Below, piece after piece: positions 27,974-36,270 of a DNA stretch of 64,000 nucleotides (the stretch's first letter is position 1; every line of letters starts with the position of its first letter). This DNA is from Lachnospira sp. (GTDB lineage Bacteria; Bacillota; Clostridia; Lachnospirales; Lachnospiraceae): NCBI GenBank assembly GCA_017621205.1, contig JAGATQ010000017.1, positions 84,669 through 148,668 of the forward strand, read 5' to 3'. A program made the translations under genes and the position numbers. Under the pieces are notes generated by a model, which was not told the DNA's origin, did not search any database, and saw only the letters and a program-made list of their open reading frames with translations.

Positions 27974-28825
27974 CTATGCCTGCATATATTGCAACAATGC
28001 TTCATATGCCTCCTTAGCATCATCATATCCCTGCTTACAAAGCTTCTTTAAGGCATCCCGATTCTTTTCCAGACGACCAACAGTAACCGGCTCTTTCGGG
28101 CGGATAACAAATAATCTTCCCGCCTCCTCTTCTCTTAAGATGTACTCAAGGGTTTCATTGTATAATTCCGGTCGCTGCTCCATTGTGTTTATAAATTGGG
28201 GATATTTATGATACACCATCTTAACGATTGGCATTGTTTTCTCCTGCGTCTTGTGGTATTCCTTATCCCGTGTCAGCACCAGAACATTTTTAGCATTGCC
28301 CCTTCTAACAGACTCCTTTACAGGAATGGAATCGGAAATACCTCCATCCATATAATGTCTTCCATTAATTTCTACCATCCGTGCAAACAACGGCAGACAG
28401 CCCGATGCCCATATCCAATCCATATCCTCCCTCATATTATCAATGCGTTTGTACATCGGTCTGCCCGTTTCCATCTCCGTCACCACAGCATAAAAATTCA
28501 TCGGATTCTTATCGGCTGCATCGTAATCAAAAGGAACAAGCTGCCTAGGAACCGTCTCTAAATGGAAATTCTTATCAAAAAAATTACCGGTTAACAGCAT
28601 TGCAGTCACACTCGCATACTGCTTCTTCTCAAGGTAACGCATAGCAATTTTTAATGCCCTGCCCTTCTGTTTGGAACAATAGCTACACCCATGATTGGCT
28701 CCCGCAGACACACCAAAACAATCTTTAAAATAAATATCCTTTTTCATAAAGTAATCCAATACTCCAACAGTATACATTCCACGCATACCGCCCCCCTCTA
28801 ATATCAATCCTCCATCTAACAGCAT
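27974..28825 (-). CDS. Patatin-like phospholipase
   Basis: Predicted cytoplasmic lipid acyl hydrolase with a Ser-Asp dyad. The 283-residue product has the oxyanion loop LEGGGMRGMYTVG, nucleophile Ser40 in GVSAG, and the DGG motif in HYMDGGISDSIP. No signal peptide. ATG 28825 follows GGGAGTG; longer in-frame starts would run into the rpsO terminator. Substrate unknown; close to the YjjU/RssA-type bacterial patatins. Confidence 0.85.
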   Translation of the reverse strand: MLLDGGLILEGGGMRGMYTVGVLDYFMKKDIYFKDCFGVSAGANHGCSYCSKQKGRALKIAMRYLEKKQYASVTAMLLTGNFFDKNFHLETVPRQLVPFDYDAADKNPMNFYAVVTEMETGRPMYKRIDNMREDMDWIWASGCLPLFARMVEINGRHYMDGGISDSIPVKESVRRGNAKNVLVLTRDKEYHKTQEKTMPIVKMVYHKYPQFINTMEQRPELYNETLEYILREEEAGRLFVIRPKEPVTVGRLEKNRDALKKLCKQGYDDAKEAYEALLQYMQA

Positions 28826-28850
28826 ATAATCACTCCCATATCCAAAATAA

Positions 28851-28874
28851 AGGAAGCCGATTTCTCGACTTCCT
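28851..28874 (-). terminator. rpsO terminator
   Basis: AGGAAGTCGA-GAAA-TCGGCTTCCT on the minus strand, a GAAA tetraloop hairpin, followed by TTTATTTT. It lies 15 bases after the rpsO stop. Confidence 0.85.
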
Positions 28875-28888
28875 AACAAAGCTCCTCA

Positions 28889-29155
28889 TTACTTTCTCAA
28901 TCCTAACTTCTCAAGCAAAGTACGGTAAGCTGTAATATCCTTGCTCTTATAGTAAGCCAGCAAACGACGTCTCTGACCAACCATCTTTAACAGACCTCTT
29001 CTGGAATGATGATCCTTCTTATGCACTGCTAAATGCTCGTTCAAATCATTGATTCTCGCAGTTAACAACGCAATCTGCACCTCGATGGAACCGGTATCAT
29101 TCTCATCCTTGCCATAGGTCTTAATAATCTCTTTCTTCATCTCTGATGTAATCAT
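28889..29155 (-). CDS. rpsO: 30S ribosomal protein S15
   Basis: Primary 16S rRNA-binding protein of the small subunit platform. The 88-residue length is standard. Motifs [28 protein letters not shown] and RRRLLAYYK are diagnostic. ATG 29155 follows AAAGGAG; the open frame extends upstream without a signal. Neighbour of pnp-side genes as in many Firmicutes. Confidence 0.97.
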   Translation of the reverse strand: MITSEMKKEIIKTYGKDENDTGSIEVQIALLTARINDLNEHLAVHKKDHHSRRGLLKMVGQRRRLLAYYKSKDITAYRTLLEKLGLRK

Positions 29156-29298
29156 AATTACAATCTCCTTTCTTAAACAAAATATGTTATAAATTAAAGT
29201 GTTAACCCAATCACTAAGAACAGGTCGGAGTGTCCTAATTCCGAGTAACGGTAAAATCACACTTGATGAGTGTAACATATCAATTGGTAAATGTAAAG

Positions 29299-29377
29299 TA
29301 TTAATTCATCTAAACTTCGCATTACAGTCTGCATTAGCAGCTTGACTGCAAATTTTATGTGCAAAGCTTGCATTAAT
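29299..29377. repeat. Degenerate TCAAGCTTCGCAC-family hairpin (copy H)
   Basis: TATTAAT (29299) and ATTAATA (29371) close an imperfect stem that includes AAACTTCGCAT on the left and ATGTGCAAAGCTTGC on the right, with CAGTC/GACTG inside. The same end motif appears at 24467 and 57096. It lies between truA and rpsO. Confidence 0.5.
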
Positions 29378-30122
29378 AATATACCTCCATGAGCTTCAAC
29401 CCCATAGGTGGTGCCGTTATTCCGGCAAATTGACGGTTGCGTGCAGCGAATATATCCTGCATATCTATAGGCTGCTTCTTATGTTGCCCCACTTCAATCA
29501 GTGTTCCTGTCAGAATCCGTACCATATTATAAAGAAATCCATCCCCATAATAATCAATGTGGATACGATTGCCATCAAGCACCGGTTCTATGACAATGCG
29601 AATAGCAAACACTGTCCGCACACTACTTTTTTTCATTCTCTTATTAGAACAAAAGCTGATAAAATCGTGCTCCCCCTTCAGATACTCCGCCGCCTGTTCC
29701 ATGGCAGCAATATCGAGTTCCTCCGACAAATGCCAGACATACTGCCGTTCAAACACATTCAGCTTAGGAGAATTATAAATCGTATACCGATACCATTTTG
29801 CCTTCGCTGACAGCCTTGCATGAAACCGCTCTGGCACCGGAACAATCTCTGTCACCATAATATCCTGGGGCAGATAATCGTAAAACGCCTGTTGCAGTTC
29901 ATCGATGGGCAGCTCCTTTTTTGTCTTAAAATTAGCTACCTGTGCAACCGCATGCACCCCTGCATCCGTTCTGCCAGAACCATGAAGCTCCACTCGTTCT
30001 CCTAAGAATCGCTCTAATAAATCCTCAAGCTTCTGCTGTATTGTCCCATCCGTATGCTTCTGGGACTGCCAGCCATGATATCTCGTCCCATCATAAGAAA
30101 TCGTTAATTTATAATTATTCAT
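29373..30122 (-). CDS. truA: tRNA pseudouridine synthase A
   Basis: Isomerises uridines 38-40 in the tRNA anticodon arm. The 249-residue product has the catalytic Asp53 in GSGRTDAGVHAVAQ and the N-terminal ISYDGTRYHGWQ motif. ATG 30122 overlaps the ribF stop (ATGAATAA), showing translational coupling; the longer frame is an artefact of that overlap. Confidence 0.95.
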   Translation of the reverse strand: MNNYKLTISYDGTRYHGWQSQKHTDGTIQQKLEDLLERFLGERVELHGSGRTDAGVHAVAQVANFKTKKELPIDELQQAFYDYLPQDIMVTEIVPVPERFHARLSAKAKWYRYTIYNSPKLNVFERQYVWHLSEELDIAAMEQAAEYLKGEHDFISFCSNKRMKKSSVRTVFAIRIVIEPVLDGNRIHIDYYGDGFLYNMVRILTGTLIEVGQHKKQPIDMQDIFAARNRQFAGITAPPMGLKLMEVYY

Positions 30123-31041
30123 TGTATCTCTTTTCCCTGATATACTGTTGCCCATACGAAGCGTCTCTATGCATCTGGGCACTTAATTCCTCCACGCTAT
30201 GAAACCTTTGTTCCCGACGAACATGTGTCAAAAACTCTACTGTTAACAGTTCTCCATAGATATCCTCATCAAAATCAAATAAAAAGGTCTCCACGCCGAC
30301 CTCTTCTCCCTGTACCGTCGGCTTTGTTCCAATATTGGTAATACCGTAAAAGCATCTGTCCCCCAGAAAACAACGGCTTACATAGACACCATTCGGAGGA
30401 ATCAACTTTCCCTCCGGCACTGCTACATTGGCAGTCGGCATGCCTATGCTCCTTCCAAGCTGTCTGCCATGAATCACTTCTCCCCTTATAAAATAGGGTC
30501 TGCCAAGCAGCCTCGCCGTCTGTTCCATCTCACCATCAATAAGCATATTACGAATCTCACTGCTGCTTACTTTCTCGGAACCATCCATACATTTCGATAC
30601 GACAACCAGCTCATAGCCATAGGTCTTCTCAAGCCTTCCAAGAAGCTCTACATCCCCCTGACGCTGATAGCCAAAACGAAAATCCTCACCCACTACCACC
30701 ACCTTCGCTCCCAGCTGTCGAATTAATATCTGCTCTACAAACTGTTCCGGTGTCAAACGACTTAACGGCTCCTCAAACCGATATTCTACCAGATAATCAA
30801 TCCCTAGCTGCTCTAAACAAAAACACCGCTCCTCACTGGTATAAATAAAGCCTTTTGTTCCCTGCATCACCTTAGAAATAGAAGCATCAAAAGTAAAAAT
30901 AGTACTTTTAAACCCTTTTTCCTGATAGAAAAAAAGCTGTTCTAAAAGCTTGCGGTGTCCGGCATGAATCCCATCAAATTTGCCACATGCTACCACAGTA
31001 TTCTCCAATTGTAACGTATCAAAATCATGAAAATATTGCAT
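30115..31041 (-). CDS. ribF: Bifunctional riboflavin kinase / FAD synthetase
   Basis: Phosphorylates riboflavin to FMN and adenylates FMN to FAD. The 308-residue product has the nucleotidyltransferase motif CGKFDGIHAGHRKLL in the N-terminal half and the kinase motif GMPTANV followed by GVYVSRC in the C-terminal half. ATG 31041 lies one base after the truB stop with GGAAGG eight bases upstream. FAD supply suits the flavoprotein-rich butyrate pathway, though the linkage is the usual one. Confidence 0.95.
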   Translation of the reverse strand: MQYFHDFDTLQLENTVVACGKFDGIHAGHRKLLEQLFFYQEKGFKSTIFTFDASISKVMQGTKGFIYTSEERCFCLEQLGIDYLVEYRFEEPLSRLTPEQFVEQILIRQLGAKVVVVGEDFRFGYQRQGDVELLGRLEKTYGYELVVVSKCMDGSEKVSSSEIRNMLIDGEMEQTARLLGRPYFIRGEVIHGRQLGRSIGMPTANVAVPEGKLIPPNGVYVSRCFLGDRCFYGITNIGTKPTVQGEEVGVETFLFDFDEDIYGELLTVEFLTHVRREQRFHSVEELSAQMHRDASYGQQYIREKRYNE

Positions 31042-31042
31042 C

Positions 31043-31990
31043 TTATCTGCCTTCCACAAAAAATAATTTCTTCGGCCTCATCAGTCCCATTTCTGCATCA
31101 TAAGAATATAGACCAACAAACATTCCGTCCTCCTTATATATCCGGATATCATCTTCGGGCATCAACACATGACCCAAAAGCAAATCTCCATCAGACATCG
31201 CCTTATTGGCAATATCAAGCATTGCTTCATTATAGCGGAAGGAATTACCATTGTCCACTGCTTTATTTAACTCCTTTGGCACAACGTATTTTGGGCAGTT
31301 AGAAAATGCCTTGTCTACGGGAAAAATATGTGGCAAAAGCTTCTCCTCTGCCACAAGCTGTTCCACTTCAGCAAGCTTTATTGCATCCTCAATCCGGTAC
31401 TCTCCTACCCTTGTACGCAAAAGAGACTGCATTGCCCCAAGACAACCAAGCTTCTCCCCAATATCCCGGCAGAGGCTTCTGATATAGGTTCCTTTAGAAC
31501 AGGACACCGTCATTGTCACATAGGGAAGCTCTATCCTATCAATGATACTTTCATAAATTTGTACCTTTGATGCCTTCCGTTCAATTACTTTCCCTTCTCT
31601 CGCCAACTCATAAAGTTTTTTCCCATTCACCTTTTTTGCCGAATACATCGGTGGAATCTGTTCGTACTCTCCCACAAAGGAAGCTATAACGGAAATGACC
31701 TCCTCCTCTGTCACTGTAACCTTTCGTTCCTCCAGAACCGTTCCTGTCATATCCTCTGTATCTGTTGAAACGCCAAGCCGAAGCACCGCCTGATAGGTCT
31801 TCGTCCGGTCAGAAAGCATATCACAAAGCTTGGTCCCTTTACCAAGACACACAGGAAGCACCCCCTCTGCCTCTGGGTCAAGTGTACCAGTGTGTCCTAT
31901 CTTCTTCTGATGAAGAATCCCTCTAAGCTTTGCCACCACATCATGGGATGTATATCCCCGCTCTTTATAAATTGTAATGATTCCATCCAT
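31043..31990 (-). CDS. truB: tRNA pseudouridine synthase B
   Basis: Makes pseudouridine 55 in the tRNA T-loop. The 315-residue product has catalytic Asp38 in HTGTLDPEAEGVLP and CSKGTYIRSLCRDIG near residue 170; the C-terminal PUA-like domain follows. ATG 31990 chosen as it matches the family N-terminus (DGIITIYKERGYTSHDVV); an ATG 21 bases earlier overlaps AGGAGG. Confidence 0.95.
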   Translation of the reverse strand: MDGIITIYKERGYTSHDVVAKLRGILHQKKIGHTGTLDPEAEGVLPVCLGKGTKLCDMLSDRTKTYQAVLRLGVSTDTEDMTGTVLEERKVTVTEEEVISVIASFVGEYEQIPPMYSAKKVNGKKLYELAREGKVIERKASKVQIYESIIDRIELPYVTMTVSCSKGTYIRSLCRDIGEKLGCLGAMQSLLRTRVGEYRIEDAIKLAEVEQLVAEEKLLPHIFPVDKAFSNCPKYVVPKELNKAVDNGNSFRYNEAMLDIANKAMSDGDLLLGHVLMPEDDIRIYKEDGMFVGLYSYDAEMGLMRPKKLFFVEGR

Positions 31991-32027
31991 GTAATCAAAT
32001 TTCCTCCTCATTAAGCATCATTGTATC

Positions 32028-32780
32028 TTATCCCAGTTTATCTTCCTTCACTTCTCCACTCACCCGCTTTTTAATCTGGCAGGTCTTATCCTTGCAGCTT
32101 GCACATTGTAAGGTTTTGTTAGAACCATACCAGAACCGCTCTGGATGCCTTGTATAAATTATCTCCCAGTGAATTAGCACAACAACAGAAGTGAAAAACA
32201 AACTCCAGCTAAAAAAATCCTTGATAAACAGCATCGGGGTAAACATCATAAAATGTCCCCAATCATAAATACGGCAGTTGATACAGCAGCGGTTTTTCAT
32301 ATACCATGACTGAAATGGGCAAAAAAATAAAATACAGATATAATCACAAAGGAAATAAAATACGGTTAACATAATTAAATCTGTTTCATCCATCACATGA
32401 ATGAGGTAAAAAAATCCAAACACTGCATTGACAGACAACCATAAAAGCATTACTTTCCACGCCCGCTCGTTTTGCTTTTGAACAAACTCATAAAGACGAA
32501 GGCGGTCATAACCAGCAACCTCTTCATAATGCTTTCCTTCAGCCTTGCGAAGCGCCATAGATAAAATATCCTTGGGAAACAGGTGAAAAACCATAATTAC
32601 CATAAAAACCAGCCACAATACATGCAGTGGCGTAATTCCCATGGAAACCGGCTGGGTAACAAAGCTGGTTAACTTGCCCTTATCCGTTAAATATAAGAAC
32701 AATACAGAGCCAAATACAAACAGGCGAAATATGAATTTGAAAATATAACGGTTTAACATCCTGGTAAATTGCAGCTTCAT
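32028..32780 (-). CDS. Uncharacterised membrane protein with cysteine clusters
   Basis: A 250-residue protein of unknown function. About five hydrophobic helices are visible (near 13-33, 45-66, 95-115, 120-145, 180-205). Two cysteine clusters are notable: RCCINCRIYDWGHF near residue 167 and QCASCKDKTCQIKK near residue 227, the latter in a cytoplasmic-looking basic tail. They could bind a metal or an iron-sulfur cluster, which is only inference. ATG 32780 follows AGAGGA. It precedes truB by 37 bases and may share its transcript. Confidence 0.6.
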   Translation of the reverse strand: MKLQFTRMLNRYIFKFIFRLFVFGSVLFLYLTDKGKLTSFVTQPVSMGITPLHVLWLVFMVIMVFHLFPKDILSMALRKAEGKHYEEVAGYDRLRLYEFVQKQNERAWKVMLLWLSVNAVFGFFYLIHVMDETDLIMLTVFYFLCDYICILFFCPFQSWYMKNRCCINCRIYDWGHFMMFTPMLFIKDFFSWSLFFTSVVVLIHWEIIYTRHPERFWYGSNKTLQCASCKDKTCQIKKRVSGEVKEDKLG

Positions 32781-32811
32781 ATATTCCTCTTTCTGTAATA
32801 GTTATTTTCAA

Positions 32812-33312
32812 TTAATAAATCGATACAATGACCGCTCCCCCATGTGCAAGCACACTTTGGTAAAAGGATAACAGCCCCTCAAAGGAATATTTTAAATCCT
32901 CCCTTATCTCTTCCTGCTCCTCTTCTCTCGTCCAGATATTGGGATATATCTGCTGCCTTGCAAGCTCTTGGAAATTCATATTGTCAAGCAGGGAAGTGAT
33001 ATCTATCTTCTCCAATGCTTCCACAATCGAAGCAATATGTGATGGTGTGATATAGGCAATATAATCTTCATCCTCTTCTGAAAATATATCCTGCCCCACC
33101 ACTGCCTCACTCAAGGGATTACCATCTATTGGAGCACTGGCGGAACGTTTGGTCAATAAATAGTGCAAGCCGTCCCACAGCTTGTCCATGTCAAACAGCA
33201 GTGTTTCGTCTTCCTCCTGCAGTTCCTCCACTATCCCAAAGACATCATCACTTTTCTTGATGCGGTGTAAGGTGACTTCGTTTACTTCCTGATAACATGC
33301 AATCATTCCCAT
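32812..33312 (-). CDS. DUF1877 (YfbM-like) family protein
   Basis: A 166-residue acidic soluble protein. The N-terminal MGMIACYQEV, the internal DMDKLWDGLHYLLT and the distal pattern fit the YfbM/DUF1877 family, whose function is not established. ATG 33312 follows AAAGGGG. It lies between a membrane-protein gene and a MATE gene on the same strand. Confidence 0.7.
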   Translation of the reverse strand: MGMIACYQEVNEVTLHRIKKSDDVFGIVEELQEEDETLLFDMDKLWDGLHYLLTKRSASAPIDGNPLSEAVVGQDIFSEEDEDYIAYITPSHIASIVEALEKIDITSLLDNMNFQELARQQIYPNIWTREEEQEEIREDLKYSFEGLLSFYQSVLAHGGAVIVSIY

Positions 33313-33368
33313 ATAAATCTACCCCTTTCGTATATATAATAATAGGTAATTGTGATACCGCCAAGCAT

Positions 33369-34754
33369 CTATATCTCGCTGCTCTCCCTCTCCAACCTCC
33401 GCATCATCTTCGGAAACTTCCACAAGAAAATAATTCCCGCCACCGTTACCGATACAAAATCAGATACCGGCTCTGCCAAAAACACTGCAAACACCTTGTT
33501 CTCAAAGAAGAACGGTAATATAAATATCAACGGAATCAGCAATATCACCTTTCTTAGGCAGGCAATGAAAATAGATGCCTTCGCCTGTCCGGTGGAGATA
33601 AAGGTCTGCTGCACCGCACTCTGGATACCAAACAAACCAATCGTAGCAACATATACACGAAGTGCCCAGATTGTTGTTGAATAAAGCTCTCCGGTAGAAT
33701 TGCTAAATAAACGGATAAACATCTGTGGAAATAGCTCCACCGCTCCCCAGCAAAGAAACATATAGGATTCCGCCAATATCAACAATAACAATACAGACTG
33801 CTTCACACGTTTAACATTGGCTGCCCCATAGTTATAACTGATAATCGGTTGCGCTCCCTGTCCGATACCTCCTGTTGGTATCCAGATAATCTGCATAACC
33901 GTGCTGGCAATCGTCATAGCTCCTACTGCCACATCCCCACCATACTTCTGAAGAGAGAAATTAAAGGACAAATTGAGTGCTGCCTCTGTAGCCTGCATAA
34001 TAAATGGGGAAATTCCAAGTGCAAGAACCGGCAAAATAATGCCCCATTCTATTTTAAAATACTGCAATTTTATCCGTAGCGTACTCTTTTTTCCTGTCAA
34101 AAACCACAGTACAAAGACGCTGGATAATGCCTGGGAAATTACAGTTGCAATGGCAGCCCCTTTTACTCCCAAGCCAAAGGCAAATATAAAAACAGGGTCT
34201 AATATAATATTACTAACCGCCCCCAAAAGCACACTAATCATGCTATAGCGGGTAAATCCCTGTGCGGTAATAAACTGGTTTAATCCTAGTGAAATCATGA
34301 GAAACAGGCTTCCCAAAACATAAATCTGCATGTAGGAGTGAGCATAAGGAATCGTCCTCTCACTGGCACCAAAAATCATAAGCAATGGCCGCCCAAACAG
34401 ACTGAAAAACACGGTAATCAAAATGGCAGTACCTATTAATGCACAAGTACAGTTACCCAGTATTTTTTCTGCCTTTTTCATATTCTGTTTACCCATGGCA
34501 ATTGATGCCTGTGGTGCGCCACCCTGTCCAATCAGATTAACAAAAGCATTTAGAATACACACAATCGGCATACATAGTCCCACTCCTGTTAAAGCTTCCT
34601 CTCCAACACCTGCTATATGCCCAATATAAACCCGGTCTATAACCGTATAAAGCAGGCTCACCAGCTGTGCCAGCACGCTTGGAATTGCCAGCCGAAGCAT
34701 TAACCGTCCAATGGAAGCATGCCCCAGCTCATAATTCATATCCTTTTCCCTCAT
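33369..34754 (-). CDS. MATE family efflux transporter
   Basis: A 461-residue multidrug/toxin extrusion-type antiporter with two six-helix lobes. The N-terminal lobe begins GHASIGRLMLRLAIPSVLAQ, and the second lobe has PIISYNYGAANVKRVK, typical of MATE proteins. Several ATGs are possible; 34754 has AAAAGGA at a good spacing, while 34763 abuts it. The substrate is unknown. It is not closely similar to the MATE gene at 55.7 kb. Confidence 0.85.
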   Translation of the reverse strand: MREKDMNYELGHASIGRLMLRLAIPSVLAQLVSLLYTVIDRVYIGHIAGVGEEALTGVGLCMPIVCILNAFVNLIGQGGAPQASIAMGKQNMKKAEKILGNCTCALIGTAILITVFFSLFGRPLLMIFGASERTIPYAHSYMQIYVLGSLFLMISLGLNQFITAQGFTRYSMISVLLGAVSNIILDPVFIFAFGLGVKGAAIATVISQALSSVFVLWFLTGKKSTLRIKLQYFKIEWGIILPVLALGISPFIMQATEAALNLSFNFSLQKYGGDVAVGAMTIASTVMQIIWIPTGGIGQGAQPIISYNYGAANVKRVKQSVLLLLILAESYMFLCWGAVELFPQMFIRLFSNSTGELYSTTIWALRVYVATIGLFGIQSAVQQTFISTGQAKASIFIACLRKVILLIPLIFILPFFFENKVFAVFLAEPVSDFVSVTVAGIIFLWKFPKMMRRLERESSEI

Positions 34755-34839
34755 TTCGCTCATTCCTTTTCCATATAGCTTTATCACAAAACCGAAACCC
34801 TAATGTAACGTCTTCAAATTAACTTGACTCTATGTTTGT

Positions 34840-36096
34840 CTAAATAAACTCCACTGGAAGTGCGACAATATTCTCTTTCAGCCAGAGCGGCTTATCATAA
34901 AGGCAGATAATCGCTCCGGTTCCCCGTTTGCGTTCAGAAACCTTTTCCAGCACATCAAAGGCATTAGACATGCTCAATTTAGGATTCGCAGACATTTTAA
35001 TCTCAACAGGATATAACACACCATCCTGTTCAATAATCAAATCAATTTCCGCTTCCCTGCTTTCCTTCTCACCATCTGACTTTTTCCGCAGCTTATCCTT
35101 TCCACGATAATAAGATACATACATACGATAGTCCCTTCCCGCATTGGAATAGCTCTTCAATATTTCCGAAACAACATAGGTCTCAAACAGGTTGCCTGCC
35201 ATCGCCCCTGCCGCCGCCGTTTCAGCAGTTTGATATCTGGTTAAGAAACATACAAGACCAGTATCCCGGAAATAGACCTTAGGTGTCTTTATTGCCCTGT
35301 TTAATGCTGAATTAGTAAATGGCTGCATGATATAAATAATTCCAGAAGCTTCTAAAAGTGAGGTCCAATTTTTAACAGTCGCCACAGATAGCTCAATTTC
35401 TTCTGCAATACTGGAATAGTTCAACAGTTGTCCTGTCCTCGCCGCCATTGCTGTCAGAAACTGTGTAAATTTCAACTTATCCTGTACCTTGGACAACTGG
35501 TTAATATCCCTATCAATATAAGTCTGCACATAAGAACCATAAAATGTCTGCCAATCCACCCGCTCGTCTAAAAGAGCAGGATATCCACCACGATGAATCA
35601 CACCCCATATATCCTCACATGGCTTATATTCCCGTTCCCTCTCCTCAATATATTCCTCCGTTGGCACAAAAGGCTTCGAAAATCTTACTTCCTGCAACTC
35701 CCGAAGAGATAAACCTGCCAATTCCAATATTGCAATCCTGCCAGCAAGGGACTCCAAAACATTTTGCATCAAATGATACTGTTGGGAACCCGTTAAGGCA
35801 TAGCATCCATTGTCATCCGATTTATCACACTCCATTTTCACATATGGAAATAACTCCGAAATATATTGCACCTCATCCAAAATAACAGGTGGACGATGAT
35901 TTCTAAAAAATAATCCCGGTTCCTCCTTCGCTTCCAATAATATGGTCGGGTCATCGAAGGTTACATATCTGTAATCTGCAAGCAAATGCTTTAGTATGGT
36001 GGATTTACCCACCTGTCTTGGTCCTGTAACCAACACCGCCTTAAAACTGTGTCTGGCATTCTCTATTACCTTCTCCATTGCTCGATTTTTATACAT
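34840..36096 (-). CDS. AAA+ ATPase with DUF4143 domain
   Basis: A 418-residue protein of the AAA_14/DUF4143 family. Walker A is GPRQVGKSTIL near residue 25, Walker B is PPVILDEVQ near 72. A helix-turn-helix-like segment (SIAEEIELSVATVKNW) lies near residue 215, and a C-terminal nuclease-fold-like segment (EAEIDLIIEQDG then VEIKMS) near 340-365. The cellular role of this common family is not established. ATG 36096 follows GGGGGTG. Its promoter is embedded in a perfect palindrome, suggesting self-regulation. Confidence 0.8.
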   Translation of the reverse strand: MYKNRAMEKVIENARHSFKAVLVTGPRQVGKSTILKHLLADYRYVTFDDPTILLEAKEEPGLFFRNHRPPVILDEVQYISELFPYVKMECDKSDDNGCYALTGSQQYHLMQNVLESLAGRIAILELAGLSLRELQEVRFSKPFVPTEEYIEEREREYKPCEDIWGVIHRGGYPALLDERVDWQTFYGSYVQTYIDRDINQLSKVQDKLKFTQFLTAMAARTGQLLNYSSIAEEIELSVATVKNWTSLLEASGIIYIMQPFTNSALNRAIKTPKVYFRDTGLVCFLTRYQTAETAAAGAMAGNLFETYVVSEILKSYSNAGRDYRMYVSYYRGKDKLRKKSDGEKESREAEIDLIIEQDGVLYPVEIKMSANPKLSMSNAFDVLEKVSERKRGTGAIICLYDKPLWLKENIVALPVEFI

Positions 36097-36112
36097 TCAT
36101 ACACCCCCACCC

Positions 36113-36170
36113 ACACGAAAATGCGACTAATTTATAATTGCATTATAAATTAGTCGCATTTTCGTGTCAA
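36113..36170 (-). promoter_or_regulatory. Consensus promoter inside a perfect 26-bp-arm palindrome
   Basis: Arms 36113-36138 and 36142-36167 are perfect inverses around TGC. On the minus strand TTGACA (36170-36165) and TATAAT (36147-36142) with a 17-base spacer fall in the outer edge and inner end of one arm. The palindrome therefore covers the spacer, the -10 box and the likely start site, and ends 16 bases before the DUF4143 gene. Confidence 0.75.
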
Positions 36171-36270
36171 GTCCTTTACCCTTTTCAAAATACTATCTCA
36201 ATCAGATGAATCGGTATAAACCGACTCTCTTTAAATTAAATATTAACATCCTTATTATAATCAAGTAATG

